Shown here: positions 9,701-16,538 of the stretch, piece by piece
How positions within the stretch are numbered: the stretch's first letter is position 1
Layout: every line of letters starts with the position of its first letter
Source of the DNA: Streptomyces sp. JJ36
GTDB lineage: Bacteria; Actinomycetota; Actinomycetes; Streptomycetales; Streptomycetaceae
DNA: 64,000 nucleotides
Direction: 5' to 3'
Assembly (NCBI RefSeq): GCF_021696945.1
Contig: NZ_JACYHE010000006.1
Coordinates: 62,001-126,000 of the forward strand
Made by a program: the position numbers and the translations under genes
Notes under the pieces: generated by a model
Database searches by the model: none
The model's input: only the letters and a program-made list of their open reading frames with translations
What the model was told of the DNA's origin: nothing

Positions 9701-10147
9701 GCGCAGCCCGTCAGCTATCCGAGCAACGCACCGCGGGGACCGGTCGTCGCCGTGACCGACGCGGCGACCTCCTCGGACGGCGACATGATCACCGCAGCCT
9801 TCCGGCTGCTCGGGCTCGGCCCGGTGGTCGGCGGCCGCACCTGGGGCGGGGTGGTCGGCATGACGGGACGGCACCGGCTGGTGGACGGGACGGTCATCAC
9901 GGTGCCGATGAACGCGGCCTGGTTCGACGCGTACGGCTGGTCGGTGGAGAACCACGGCGTGGAGCCGGACATCGAGGCGCACCGCTCCCCCCGGGACTGG
10001 GCCGAGGGCCGGCACACCGTGCTGCGGGCGGCCGTACGGACCGCGCTGGAGCTGCTGGACCGGCATCCGGCGGCGACGCCCCCGGACCACCGCGCCGTGC
10101 CGGACCGGCGGCGCCCGCCGCTGCCGCCCCGCGGCGGCGCCGGGTGA
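6752..10147 (+). CDS. Tricorn protease homologue (S41 family)
   Basis: A very large (1131-residue) tricorn-type protease that takes peptides released by the proteasome or other proteases and trims them further. Two N-terminal beta-propellers (about residues 10-690) carry repeated FSPDGRQLAY-like blades. They are followed by a C1 domain, a PDZ domain around 815-890 and the S41 catalytic core. All catalytic groups are visible: Ser783-His784 in GTSHAYV, the nucleophile Ser1008 in ATSSDGDM, and Glu in ENHGVEPDIE. An Ala/Pro/Gly-rich insert at about residues 425-460 interrupts the propellers. There is no signal peptide, so it is cytoplasmic. ATG was chosen because upstream codons read into a shadow of the divergent gene. 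Confidence 0.93.
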   Translation: MSEDGVYLRFPHLHGGLLCFVAEDDLWVAPLVPAGEQPGRAWRLTVDRARLGHPRFSPDGRQLAYTCWRSLDPEIHLVPVSGGPARRLTYWGATDTRVCGWTPPDSAGRSDLLAVASHGQPFSHFTWAYRLGTDGGPGTRLPWGPVAHIAFGAPDGDGPGHHTLLLTGTPPHEPAAWKRYRGGATGRLWLDDEPLLPEVDGHLDCPMFVGDRIAFLSDHEGVGNLYSCRPDGGDLRRHTDHADFYARHAATDGTRVVYQCAGELWLADDLSPTGTPRRLTVHLGGPRAGRRRYQVPAYANIDSLAADHTGRASAVCVRGSLYWLTHRDGPARSLRDVPGARVRLPEMLGDTGRIAYVTDADGEDALEIADLPRASRPESPRRLASGLLGRVRELVAAPDGETVAVAARDGRLLLVDVRPEADVPPEEPGGPAAPHAAAAEGGAAPEPQAAPERPRGPRHRVTELIRSANGPVRDLAFSPDSRWLAWAHPGIGRSLTRIKLARPDAPGEVLDVTDGRFEDEQPAFTRDGRYLAFLSWRGFDPVYDVHTGDLSFPLGCRPHLVPLSSATLSPFALTPEGRPAAGGLDPQDHGAESGTVLVEAEGLQSRVTPFPVTASKYAALRPVYGGGLVWLRYPVSGVLGETFVNPADTSGRPTLEHFDLVRGKRTELTGLVDWFSVSGDGSRLVVADEGDLRVIPAYELGDAESTAFVDLRRIMHHADPAAEWRQAFEEAGRLIRDHFWDPGMCGIDWEAVLDQYRPLVERVAAPDEFADLLREVLGELGTSHAYVAPARRNEGPSHYQRPIGLLGANFTRTEAGEWQVARILPGDSSDSKARSPLAGSGIREGATLTHVDGRPVDPVTGPWPLLTAAGGTTVELTFSRPDPERPPRRVAVVPLVDERPLRYQDWVTRRREVVRELSGGRCGYLHIPDMGGSGWAQFNRDLRREVALPALLVDVRGNAGGHISELVMEKLTRALLGWDLTRDAQPVSYPSNAPRGPVVAVTDAATSSDGDMITAAFRLLGLGPVVGGRTWGGVVGMTGRHRLVDGTVITVPMNAAWFDAYGWSVENHGVEPDIEAHRSPRDWAEGRHTVLRAAVRTALELLDRHPAATPPDHRAVPDRRRPPLPPRGGAG

Positions 10148-10216
10148 CGCGGGGCGCCGGGACATGACGCCGGGTGCCCCGGGGCGGCGGGACGCCGGCC
10201 GCGTCGTGCCGAGTGA

Positions 10217-10276
10217 GGCCCCGGACCCGGGGCCGGAGGGCCCCGGACCCGGGGCCGGAGGGCCCCGGACCCCGCG
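10217..10276. repeat. 22-nt tandem palindromic repeat, about 2.5 copies, in a gene-free stretch
   Basis: The unit at 10217-10238 is repeated exactly at 10239-10260, with a partial third copy to about 10276. Each unit contains a small inverted repeat (GGCCCC...GGGGCC), so the array can fold as serial hairpins just downstream of the tricorn gene and may act in termination. The whole stretch 10148-10504 has no gene. Near its right end, TATACC at 10447-10452 could be the -10 box of the next small gene. Confidence 0.75.
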
Positions 10277-10504
10277 GACCCCGCGGGCCTCGGCCGGGGC
10301 CTCCGGCCGTGCCCGCTCTCGCCGGCCCGCCCGCAGCACCCGGGAACCGGGCCCCGTCCGGCCCGGAAGCCTCTCGGCCGTCGCAGGGCGCGCCGCGCGC
10401 CCCCGCAGCGCCGGAGGGGCCGCCACCCACGTCCGACGTGCGGGTGTATACCCGTCATGCCACGCTTGTCCTGTTCTCCCTCCCCCGCACACCTTGGAGC
10501 GACC

Positions 10505-10750
10505 ATGAGCACGGGTGACGAGCACCAGGACGACCTGTCGAGCCTCGAGGAGGAGGCGCGGCAACGCTACGGCCGCCGGGAGCAGGGGTCCCGGGAGGGC
10601 ATGAGCGACGAGGAGCGGAGGGCCGGGCGCCGCGCCGGGCGCGGCCCGGAGCCCGGTGAGACGCCGGAGAGCCGCCGCCGGTCCGGCCGGGACGAGATGA
10701 CCCCGGACGAGATGGACGAGTGGGCCGAGGGCGACGAGTTCCGCGGCTGA
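10505..10750 (+). CDS. Small charged hypothetical protein
   Basis: I do not recognise a named family for this 81-residue protein. It is almost entirely hydrophilic: about half the residues are Asp, Glu, Arg or Lys, with no membrane span and no Cys. A run SSLEEEARQRYGRR is followed by an Arg/Gly stretch and the acidic end DEMDEWAEGDEFRG. It has GGAG a few bases before the ATG and a plausible -10 (TATACC) 53 bp upstream, so it looks expressed. Similar short, disordered, charged proteins are common in Streptomyces and have no assigned role. Confidence 0.6.
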   Translation: MSTGDEHQDDLSSLEEEARQRYGRREQGSREGMSDEERRAGRRAGRGPEPGETPESRRRSGRDEMTPDEMDEWAEGDEFRG

Positions 10751-11082
10751 GCCCGCGACAACGCACCCCATGCCGCACCGAGGCCCGAGGCGCCCCGCCG
10801 CCGCGCACGCGCGGCCCTCGGCAGCGGCCTCGTCCAGGCGGCGGGCCGGGGGGGGCAGGGGCGCGCCCGCGCGACGGCCGGGGCGGGGGACGAGCGGCAG
10901 CAGTCGGCGACCGGCCCCGCGGCCTGGTCGCTTGCAGACCGGTACGCGCCCGGGGGTCTCCCATGGTCACCGGGCGGTTTCGCTGCGTGTGCAGGACGGA
11001 TGCCGGGACGCCTGCCGGCGGGCTATGCTGAGGCCCTGTCAACTCGCGATCCGGCGCGGATCGCGCGTCTCGGGGGAATGGT
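10751..11082. other. Gene-free stretch with a possible promoter and an inverted repeat
   Basis: No coding sequence is supported in these 332 bp. TATGCT at 11024-11029 could be a -10 box for the gene at 11083. An 8-bp inverted repeat with a 5-nt loop at 11045-11065 (CGCGATCC...GGATCGCG) lies between that box and the ribosome binding site GGGGGA, where it could be an operator or a leader hairpin. Confidence 0.4.
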
Positions 11083-12801
11083 GTGAGCACCGCCTACGTA
11101 CCGCAGCAGCCGCAGTCGTCCGGGCAGGTGGCGGCGGGGGCGCCGGTGTCCCCGGCGCACGCCAGCGAGGCCACCCGCCTGCTGTGCGCCGGTACCTATC
11201 TGGACGCCGGCTACCGCGACCGCGTCATCGAGGAACTGCACCTCAACGAACAGCGGATCGTCGCGCCCTCGCTCGGCTACGACGCCGCCCGCGTTCTCGC
11301 GCACGCCTTGCGGGCCCGCCGGCAGGAGATCGCCTGGGCCGCCGCGCTCCTCGGCATGTGGCTCGTGGGCTCGGGCCTGACCGGCGGTCTGCTGGCCCTC
11401 TTCTTCGGGGCCGCCGTCCAGCTCTCCGTCGCGTCCTGGGTCCGCGGCAGCGCCGCACGGCCGCCGGTATGGCGACGCGTTCCCGCATTCCTGCTGCGCT
11501 GGTGGGGCCGGGTCTACTTCGCGGTGCTGCTCGCCGGCACCGTCGCCGCCGCGTTCGGCGAGGGTCGTGACGCCTCCTCCGGCGACTCCGCAGTCACCGG
11601 GCTGCTGCTCGGCCCCGTCCGGGCGCTTGCCGCGGAGATCGAGCCCTGGCAGGCCTGGGCCGCCTTCGTCATGTTCGGGCTGATCGCGCTGTGCGTGGCC
11701 GGCCGACGCGGCCAGTTCGCCCGCTCCCTGGATGCCGAACTCTCCCCGCAGCGCTTCCCGCACGCTGCGGGCGACCCGGCGGAGGCGGCAGGCGGAGCGC
11801 GGTTCCAGCGGCTGAAGGACCGCATCCGCACCGAGCAGCACGCACCGCTGATCATGTACCACGAGGCGCGGCCGTTCTGCGGCGCCGGCGCGGCGTACGA
11901 AACCTGGGTGCTCACCGTCGAACTGCGGCCCGACAGCGACAAGAAGCAGCAGCCGCTCAGCAACCGGGCCGTCCTGGAGAAGATCCGCCCGCTGCTGGAA
12001 CGGCTGCGGCTGCCCGCCGAACTCGCGGGCGGAGCCGTGCGGGACCGGCTGCGCTGGCTGGAGATCGACGAGTGCGTCTTCCTGCCGGCCGAGGGGCTGC
12101 GGCGGCGCGAGGACGCCCCGTACCACTCGCAGGCGTTCGAGGAGCACCGGGCGCGCGCGGTGGAGGAGGGCGCGGAGAAGCGTCGGCACTTCCTGCGGGT
12201 GCGGGTCGGCGGCTGGGAGGAGGAGCTGGTCGTCACGGTGTTCGTGCGCATCCACACCCAAGGCCGGATGCTCATGCTGGAGGTTGCTCCGCATGTGCTT
12301 CTGCCCGTGCGTGAGGACTTCAAGGACGCTGACCGCAAGGCCCACTGGTTCCGGCACAACAACGCACTCGGCAAGACGGCCTGGGCCGTCGCGCGGATAC
12401 CGCGCTCGGCCGGATCCGCGCTTGCCGTGCTCGGCCGGGCAGCAATGTACTGCTGGCGTGCGGCGACCGGCGGACACGCGGGCGCGCTGCCGGACGGGCC
12501 TGAGCTGTCCCTGCGTGAGCTGGGATCCGCCGTGGCGGGTTCGCAGTTCCAGGAGATGGACGCCTCCCGTTACCTGAAGACCATACAGGACCGGATCGCG
12601 AACGGAGTGCGGGCTGCACTCGCCGAATCCGGTTACCAGACCGGCGAGTTCGTGCAGAAGGTCGTCAATGTCAGCCAGGGAGCCGTGCACATCGACCGGG
12701 TGGAGGGCAGCACCTTCGCCGTCGGCAGCCACGCATCCGCCTCCACCGTCTCCGGTGCCACCGAGCCGCAGAAAGGAACCGACACCGATGTCGACGCATG
12801 A
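11083..12801 (+). CDS. Membrane protein with C-terminal STFAVGSHA motif, unknown function
   Basis: This 572-residue protein matches no named family that I can identify. Residues 1-75 are cytoplasmic and include SEATRLLCAGTYLD and a conserved-looking LNEQRIVAPSLGYDAARVLAHALRARR block. Membrane spans follow at about 80-112, 137-160 and 185-205. A soluble domain of about 260 residues comes next, with many charged residues and an EELVVTVFVRIHTQGRMLML strand region. The C-terminal 75 residues are an amphipathic helix (YLKTIQDRIANGVRAAL), then VNVSQGAVHI and the motif STFAVGSHASA at 543-553. The next gene begins with nearly the same motif and overlaps by 14 bp. I infer a membrane component that pairs with the small coiled-coil protein through this motif. 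Confidence 0.75.
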   Translation: MSTAYVPQQPQSSGQVAAGAPVSPAHASEATRLLCAGTYLDAGYRDRVIEELHLNEQRIVAPSLGYDAARVLAHALRARRQEIAWAAALLGMWLVGSGLTGGLLALFFGAAVQLSVASWVRGSAARPPVWRRVPAFLLRWWGRVYFAVLLAGTVAAAFGEGRDASSGDSAVTGLLLGPVRALAAEIEPWQAWAAFVMFGLIALCVAGRRGQFARSLDAELSPQRFPHAAGDPAEAAGGARFQRLKDRIRTEQHAPLIMYHEARPFCGAGAAYETWVLTVELRPDSDKKQQPLSNRAVLEKIRPLLERLRLPAELAGGAVRDRLRWLEIDECVFLPAEGLRRREDAPYHSQAFEEHRARAVEEGAEKRRHFLRVRVGGWEEELVVTVFVRIHTQGRMLMLEVAPHVLLPVREDFKDADRKAHWFRHNNALGKTAWAVARIPRSAGSALAVLGRAAMYCWRAATGGHAGALPDGPELSLRELGSAVAGSQFQEMDASRYLKTIQDRIANGVRAALAESGYQTGEFVQKVVNVSQGAVHIDRVEGSTFAVGSHASASTVSGATEPQKGTDTDVDA

Positions 12802-12859
12802 GCCGGACGTGACCCTCGGCGACGTCTCCCACAGCACCTTCGCCATCGGCAGCCACGCA
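12709..12859 (+). repeat. 27-bp direct repeat encoding the shared motif
   Basis: Positions 12709-12735 and 12833-12859 match at 26 of 27 bases. Both are read in frame as STFA(V/I)GSHA, once at the end of the upstream gene and once at the start of the downstream one. Confidence 0.9.
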
Positions 12860-13138
12860 CGCGCCGAGAGCCACCACGGCGTGCCCCCGCGGGACACCGC
12901 GTCCGAGGAGCTACTCGCCGCCGTACGACAACTGCGCAGCGACCTGACGCGGATGCGGGGCACCGACCAGACCGCGGAGCTGGACGCGGAGCTCGCCGAG
13001 ACCGAGGAGGAGATCACCCGGACCGGTGAGGCCGGGCCGACCCGGCTGCAACGGTTGCGGCAGCTGCTCACCGACTCCGAGGCCCTGGTCAGTCTGGTCG
13101 CCTCGGCCGGCACCGTGGCCGGCCTGCTGGGACTGTGA
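12788..13138 (+). CDS. Small coiled-coil protein with N-terminal STFAIGSHA motif
   Basis: A 116-residue protein with three parts: residues 1-30, a short segment with STFAIGSHARA at 16-26, almost identical to the C-terminus of the protein encoded upstream; residues 36-80, a Glu/Leu-rich coiled coil; and residues 85-116, a short helix ending in a Gly/Ala/Leu hydrophobic tail (LVASAGTVAGLLGL). This order of short N-terminal motif, helical spacer and hydrophobic helical end resembles small adaptor proteins placed beside bacterial amyloid-type signalling motifs. That resemblance is my inference. The ATG overlaps the upstream gene by 14 bp and has AAAGGA before it. The next gene starts 10 bp after its stop. 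Confidence 0.75.
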   Translation: MSTHEPDVTLGDVSHSTFAIGSHARAESHHGVPPRDTASEELLAAVRQLRSDLTRMRGTDQTAELDAELAETEEEITRTGEAGPTRLQRLRQLLTDSEALVSLVASAGTVAGLLGL

Positions 13139-13148
13139 GGGGCACACG

Positions 13149-14147
13149 ATGAGCGGGGGGCGGCGGTACTGGAACGAAGAGACCCAGCGCTGGGAGGACC
13201 CTGCGGACGCGGCCCCGGCGGCACCGGTCACGCCACCACCGCCGGGCCGTCCGGGGTACACGCCGACACCGTGGCCGGGTGCGCCCTCCGCGGCGACGGC
13301 GTCCGGCACCGGTACGGCCACGGCGGGTACGGAGGCCGGCGCCGGGGCGGGTGCGGAGAGGCGGCCCGGCACGGCGCCGGGGTACACCGCTCCCGACGGC
13401 GGCAGGGGCACGCCGACGGATCCGGCCACGAGCGGCCGCCCCGGCCGACGGCTCGTCTGGTCCCTCGTTGCAGGGGTCGCCGTCCTCGGTGTGGCCGTCG
13501 GTCTGGTACTCACGCTGGTCGTCGCTGACGGGGAGGGGGAGGGGGAGGAAGAGCAGGACGGCCCGCCGACCGTCGCCGCGACCCCCACCCCGGAACCGGT
13601 GCAGGAGCCGTCGGAGTCCGAGTCGCCCGGTGTCTCCGCCGCGCCGTCCGCCACGCCTCCCGAGGGATACGAGGTGTTCGTCGACGACGAGGGGTTCCGG
13701 ATCGCCGTACCGCAGGGCTGGACACGCAGCGAGGTGGAGTCCGCGTACGGCATGCCCGTGGTCAACTACCGCGATGCCGACGGCTCCCACCGGCTGCAGG
13801 TCTTCGAGGTGGCGGAAGCGTCGCCGGCGGCGTCCTTCGAGCTGTTCCTGTCGGAGGAGGAGTTCCAGCCGAAGGGCTTCCGCAAGCTCGCCCTGGAGGA
13901 GCTCGATCAGGGCGACTTCGCAGGCTCGCGCCTGGAGTACCTGGCCGACTCCCTCCGGGGGGAGCCCGACCTCGGCACCTGGCACGTCTACGACCTCCGC
14001 TTCGTCGCCGCCGACGGCCGCGTGTACGCCCTGGCCGCCTACGGCCCCGACGCCGACGGCCGCGACGACGAACTCGAGCTGGTCACCTACGCCTCGGCCT
14101 GGTTCTGCCCTCCCGGCGCCGAGTGCTCCGCACCGCTCCTGCGGTGA
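13149..14147 (+). CDS. Single-span membrane protein with extracytoplasmic domain
   Basis: A 332-residue type II-like membrane protein of unknown function. A short N-terminal YWNEETQRWED segment, similar to the tryptophan-containing cytoplasmic tags common in actinobacterial membrane proteins, is followed by a Pro/Gly/Thr-rich linker to about residue 97. One membrane span follows (RRLVWSLVAGVAVLGVAVGL), then an acidic and Pro/Ser-rich stalk, and a folded outer domain from about 170 onward beginning GYEVFVDDEGFRIAVPQGW. Two Cys close to the C-terminus (CPPGAEC) may form a disulfide. The gene lies 10 bp after the small motif protein, so the three genes form one operon. The outer domain resembles the extracytoplasmic sensor modules of kinase-like proteins; no catalytic motif is visible. 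Confidence 0.75.
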   Translation: MSGGRRYWNEETQRWEDPADAAPAAPVTPPPPGRPGYTPTPWPGAPSAATASGTGTATAGTEAGAGAGAERRPGTAPGYTAPDGGRGTPTDPATSGRPGRRLVWSLVAGVAVLGVAVGLVLTLVVADGEGEGEEEQDGPPTVAATPTPEPVQEPSESESPGVSAAPSATPPEGYEVFVDDEGFRIAVPQGWTRSEVESAYGMPVVNYRDADGSHRLQVFEVAEASPAASFELFLSEEEFQPKGFRKLALEELDQGDFAGSRLEYLADSLRGEPDLGTWHVYDLRFVAADGRVYALAAYGPDADGRDDELELVTYASAWFCPPGAECSAPLLR

Positions 14148-14243
14148 CCTGAGCCGGAGAGGTCGCCGTACGGTGCACGCCACCCGGGGCCGGGCTTCCG
14201 CCGGGGTCGGGCCGAGCGATAGCGCACGACGGAGGCCGCGGGG

Positions 14244-14606
14244 TCATGCGCCCGGCGCCGACGGGGTGGTCGTCTCCCGACGCAGCGCCCGCAGGACCTC
14301 CAGCTCCCGGTCGATGTCCCGCCTCTTGGCCTCGAGCCGCTCGACCTCCTGTGCGAGGAGCTGCTCCATCACCCCGGTGCGCTCCTCGGGCGGTGCCTCC
14401 AGGCAGGGAAGCAGCTCGTTGATCGTCGTGCTGTGCAACCCTGCGGCGAAGAGGTGCTGGATCAGCAGGACCCGCTCGACCATCGACGCGTCGAAGTCCC
14501 GCCAGCCGCCGGGGGTGCGTGCGGAACGCACCAGCCCCTGCTCCTCGTAGTACCGCAGCGAACGGGGGCTGACGCCCGTGACCGCTGCGAGCTCACCGAT
14601 GCGCAT
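14244..14606 (-). CDS. MerR-family transcriptional regulator
   Basis: A 120-residue MerR regulator. It begins with the standard winged helix MRIGELAAVTGVSPRSLRYYEEQGLV, then the second helix-turn segment GGWRDFDASMVERVLLIQHL, and ends in a long dimerisation coiled coil (LLAQEVERLEAKRRDIDRELEVL). The sensing domain is very short and has no conserved metal-binding Cys, so a small organic or cationic ligand is likely. It has a good GGGAGG site. It is divergent from two SMR efflux genes. The intergenic ACACCGGTGT palindrome is probably its operator, so it most likely activates the efflux pair in response to a toxic substrate. Confidence 0.9.
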   Translation of the reverse strand: MRIGELAAVTGVSPRSLRYYEEQGLVRSARTPGGWRDFDASMVERVLLIQHLFAAGLHSTTINELLPCLEAPPEERTGVMEQLLAQEVERLEAKRRDIDRELEVLRALRRETTTPSAPGA

Positions 14607-14651
14607 GCAGACCTCCCGGAACGGACGGCGGACTCCCGAGTCTTGCATCTG

Positions 14652-14661
14652 ACACCGGTGT
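14652..14661. promoter_or_regulatory. Palindrome in the MerR/SMR divergent region
   Basis: ACACCGGTGT is a perfect 10-bp palindrome inside TGACACCGGTGTGAAG, 45 bp before the MerR start and 56 bp before the first SMR gene. MerR proteins bind such dyads in the -35/-10 spacer. The promoter hexamers themselves are not obvious here. Confidence 0.5.
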
Positions 14662-14717
14662 GAAGTCCCACGGTGGACCGGTCGCACCCCACCGGTCACC
14701 GAACAGAAGGACCGCCG

Positions 14718-15038
14718 ATGCACTGGCTCCATCTCTCCGTCGCCGTCGTCTTCGAGATCACGGTCGCCCTCGCGGCCGGCAAGGCCGAAGGCTTCCGGAA
14801 CCGCACCTGGACCCTGGTGACGCTGCTCAGCGGCGCCACCGCGACCTTCTTCCTCAGCAGGGCGCTGCTGACCTTCGACGTCGGAGTCGGCTACGCCCTC
14901 TGGACGTCCGTCGCCGGCATCGGCATCACCGTGCTCGGAGCGCTGCTCTTCGGCCAGCGCCTGGACTGGCGCAAGGCCCTCGGCATCGCCGTCGTCATCA
15001 CCGGCGTCGTCGGCCTCCAGCTCAGCGGCGCCGCCTGA
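14718..15038 (+). CDS. Small multidrug resistance (SMR) efflux protein, first subunit
   Basis: A 106-residue SMR transporter with four membrane spans, which exports cationic drugs or disinfectants against protons. The essential membrane-embedded Glu is present in span 1 (VVFEITVALAAGKAEGF, residue 13). The family motif in span 3 to 4 (GYALWTSVAGIGITVLG) and the C-terminal GIAVVITGVVGLQL span are also present. It stands 38 bp before a second, slightly longer SMR gene. Paired unequal SMR genes such as EbrAB or YkkCD form heterodimers of opposite topology. The divergent MerR gene is the likely regulator. Substrate is unknown. Confidence 0.92.
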   Translation: MHWLHLSVAVVFEITVALAAGKAEGFRNRTWTLVTLLSGATATFFLSRALLTFDVGVGYALWTSVAGIGITVLGALLFGQRLDWRKALGIAVVITGVVGLQLSGAA

Positions 15039-15076
15039 GACCCGCCTCGACTCCACCCGCGAAAGGACGCACCCAC

Positions 15077-15475
15077 GTGCCCGACTCTCCTCACCGCACC
15101 GCTCACGCCTGGCTCATGCTCCTCCTCGCCGGAGCCTTCGAGGTCGGCTACGCGCTCTCCGTCGGCGGGAGCCGCGGCTTCACCCGCCTGTGGTGGTCGC
15201 TGGTCGCCGCCCTCTTCTTCCTCCTGACGCTCTACGCCCTGAGCGTCGCGCTCCGCACCATCGAGGTGGGGACCGGCTACGCCGTCTGGGCGGGGATCGG
15301 TGCCGTGGGCGCGGCGCTGCTCGGTCCCGTCTTCTTCGCCGAGACGCTCACTCCCGTACGGGCCTGGTGGCTGGGCGTCATCATCGCCGGGGTCGTGTGG
15401 CTCAAGCTCGCCGACCGGCCGCGGGACGCCCCGGAACCCGCCGGCAGGCCGGGAGACCGGGCCACGGCGACGTGA
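15077..15475 (+). CDS. SMR efflux protein, second subunit
   Basis: A 132-residue SMR protein and the probable partner of the preceding SMR subunit. It has a 10-residue hydrophilic N-terminal extension, then span 1 with the essential Glu (LLLAGAFEVGYALSVGG), the GTGYAVWAGIGAVGAALLG motif, and a final span (WWLGVIIAGVVWLKLAD) followed by a disordered, Pro/Asp/Arg-rich tail. The two extensions are absent in the first subunit and may fix opposite membrane orientation. The GTG start has AAAGGA upstream. A large hairpin after the stop ends the unit. Confidence 0.9.
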   Translation: MPDSPHRTAHAWLMLLLAGAFEVGYALSVGGSRGFTRLWWSLVAALFFLLTLYALSVALRTIEVGTGYAVWAGIGAVGAALLGPVFFAETLTPVRAWWLGVIIAGVVWLKLADRPRDAPEPAGRPGDRATAT

Positions 15476-15510
15476 GCCGGCCGGTCCGGCGGGAAGGCGG
15501 TCCGGCCGGG

Positions 15511-15560
15511 GCGGTCCGGCGAGGCACCACGGCGGAACCCGCCGCCGCCCGCCGGACCGC
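15511..15560. terminator. Long hairpin between SMR and SDR genes
   Basis: An 11-bp perfect stem (15511-15521 with 15550-15560) encloses a second small hairpin. It lies between two convergent genes (stops at 15475 and 15657). Confidence 0.6.
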
Positions 15561-15656
15561 ACCGCGCGGGGGCAGCACCGGGGCGGCCGGAGAGCAGGGC
15601 GAAGGCGACGCCCCGGGAGACACCCCCGCCGCCGCACCGGACCGGAGAGCCCGGCC

Positions 15657-16538
15657 CTACGCCCCACGCTCCTGTTCGTCCGCCGCGCCGCCCGCGCCGA
15701 CGAGGCCGCGCTGGGGGGACCCGGCGGCCAGCCGGGGCTCGAACCGCCGCATCTCGCGCTGCCCCACGGTGCCGAGCAGCGACGGCAGCGCACCGCGGAC
15801 GCCCTGCATGCCGCGCAGCCACCACTGCCCGTACACGTGGTGCGAGCGCCGCTCGATCCCGGCGACCAGACGGTCCACGGCCGGGCCGAGCGGGTAGGTC
15901 TTGCCGGCCGGCCAGGGCAGCCGCTTCCGCAGGTCCCGCATCACCTCGTCCTGGTCGGCGCCGCGCACCATGTCCGTGTCGGTCCAGCTCAGATACCCCA
16001 CGCCGACCCGTACGCCCTTGTAGCCGACCTCGGCCCGCAGGCTGTGCGCGAAGGCCTCGACGCCGGACTTGGAGGCGCAGTAGGCGCTCATCATCGGGGC
16101 CGGGGTGAGGGCGGCGAGCGAGGCGACCTGGAGGAAGTAGCCCCGGGACTCCAGCAGCAACGGCAGGAAGGCGCGCCCGGTGACGGCGCCGCCGATCAGG
16201 TTGACCTCGATCACCCGGCGCCAGGAGACCGGGTCGGAGCCGACGAACGGACCGCCGCTGGCCACCCCGGCGTTGGCGACGGCCGTGTCCACCTTGCCGA
16301 ACCGCTCCCGGACCTCCTCAGCAACCCGGGCCATCGCCTCGTGGTCGGTCACGTCCGCGTGCCAGGCCTCGGCCTCGGTGTGCAGCGACGCGGCGACCTT
16401 CTTCAACTCGTCCGGCTCCAGGCCGACCAGCGCCAGCTTCGCGCCGCGGGCGCTGAGCTTGCGGGCCAGCAGCTCCCCGACGCCCCGCGCGGCGCCGGTC
16501 ACGACCACGACCTGTCCCTCCACACTCCTGCGGCTCAC
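15657..16538 (-). CDS. Short-chain dehydrogenase/reductase
   Basis: A classical SDR of 293 residues. It has the NAD(P)-binding TGAARGVGE near residue 14, NAG at about 93, the catalytic Ser in QVASLAALTP, and the YxxxK pair in SAYCASKSG. It has a C-terminal extension of about 40 residues beyond the core, ending in a disordered stretch. It is the last gene of a three-gene leftward operon; its GTG overlaps the stop of the hydrolase gene (GTGA). The order flavin monooxygenase, alpha/beta-hydrolase, SDR equals the start of the mycobacterial mymA-lipR-sadH operon. By analogy it may oxidise an alcohol released by the hydrolase from an ester made by the monooxygenase. Confidence 0.9.
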   Translation of the reverse strand: MSRRSVEGQVVVVTGAARGVGELLARKLSARGAKLALVGLEPDELKKVAASLHTEAEAWHADVTDHEAMARVAEEVRERFGKVDTAVANAGVASGGPFVGSDPVSWRRVIEVNLIGGAVTGRAFLPLLLESRGYFLQVASLAALTPAPMMSAYCASKSGVEAFAHSLRAEVGYKGVRVGVGYLSWTDTDMVRGADQDEVMRDLRKRLPWPAGKTYPLGPAVDRLVAGIERRSHHVYGQWWLRGMQGVRGALPSLLGTVGQREMRRFEPRLAAGSPQRGLVGAGGAADEQERGA

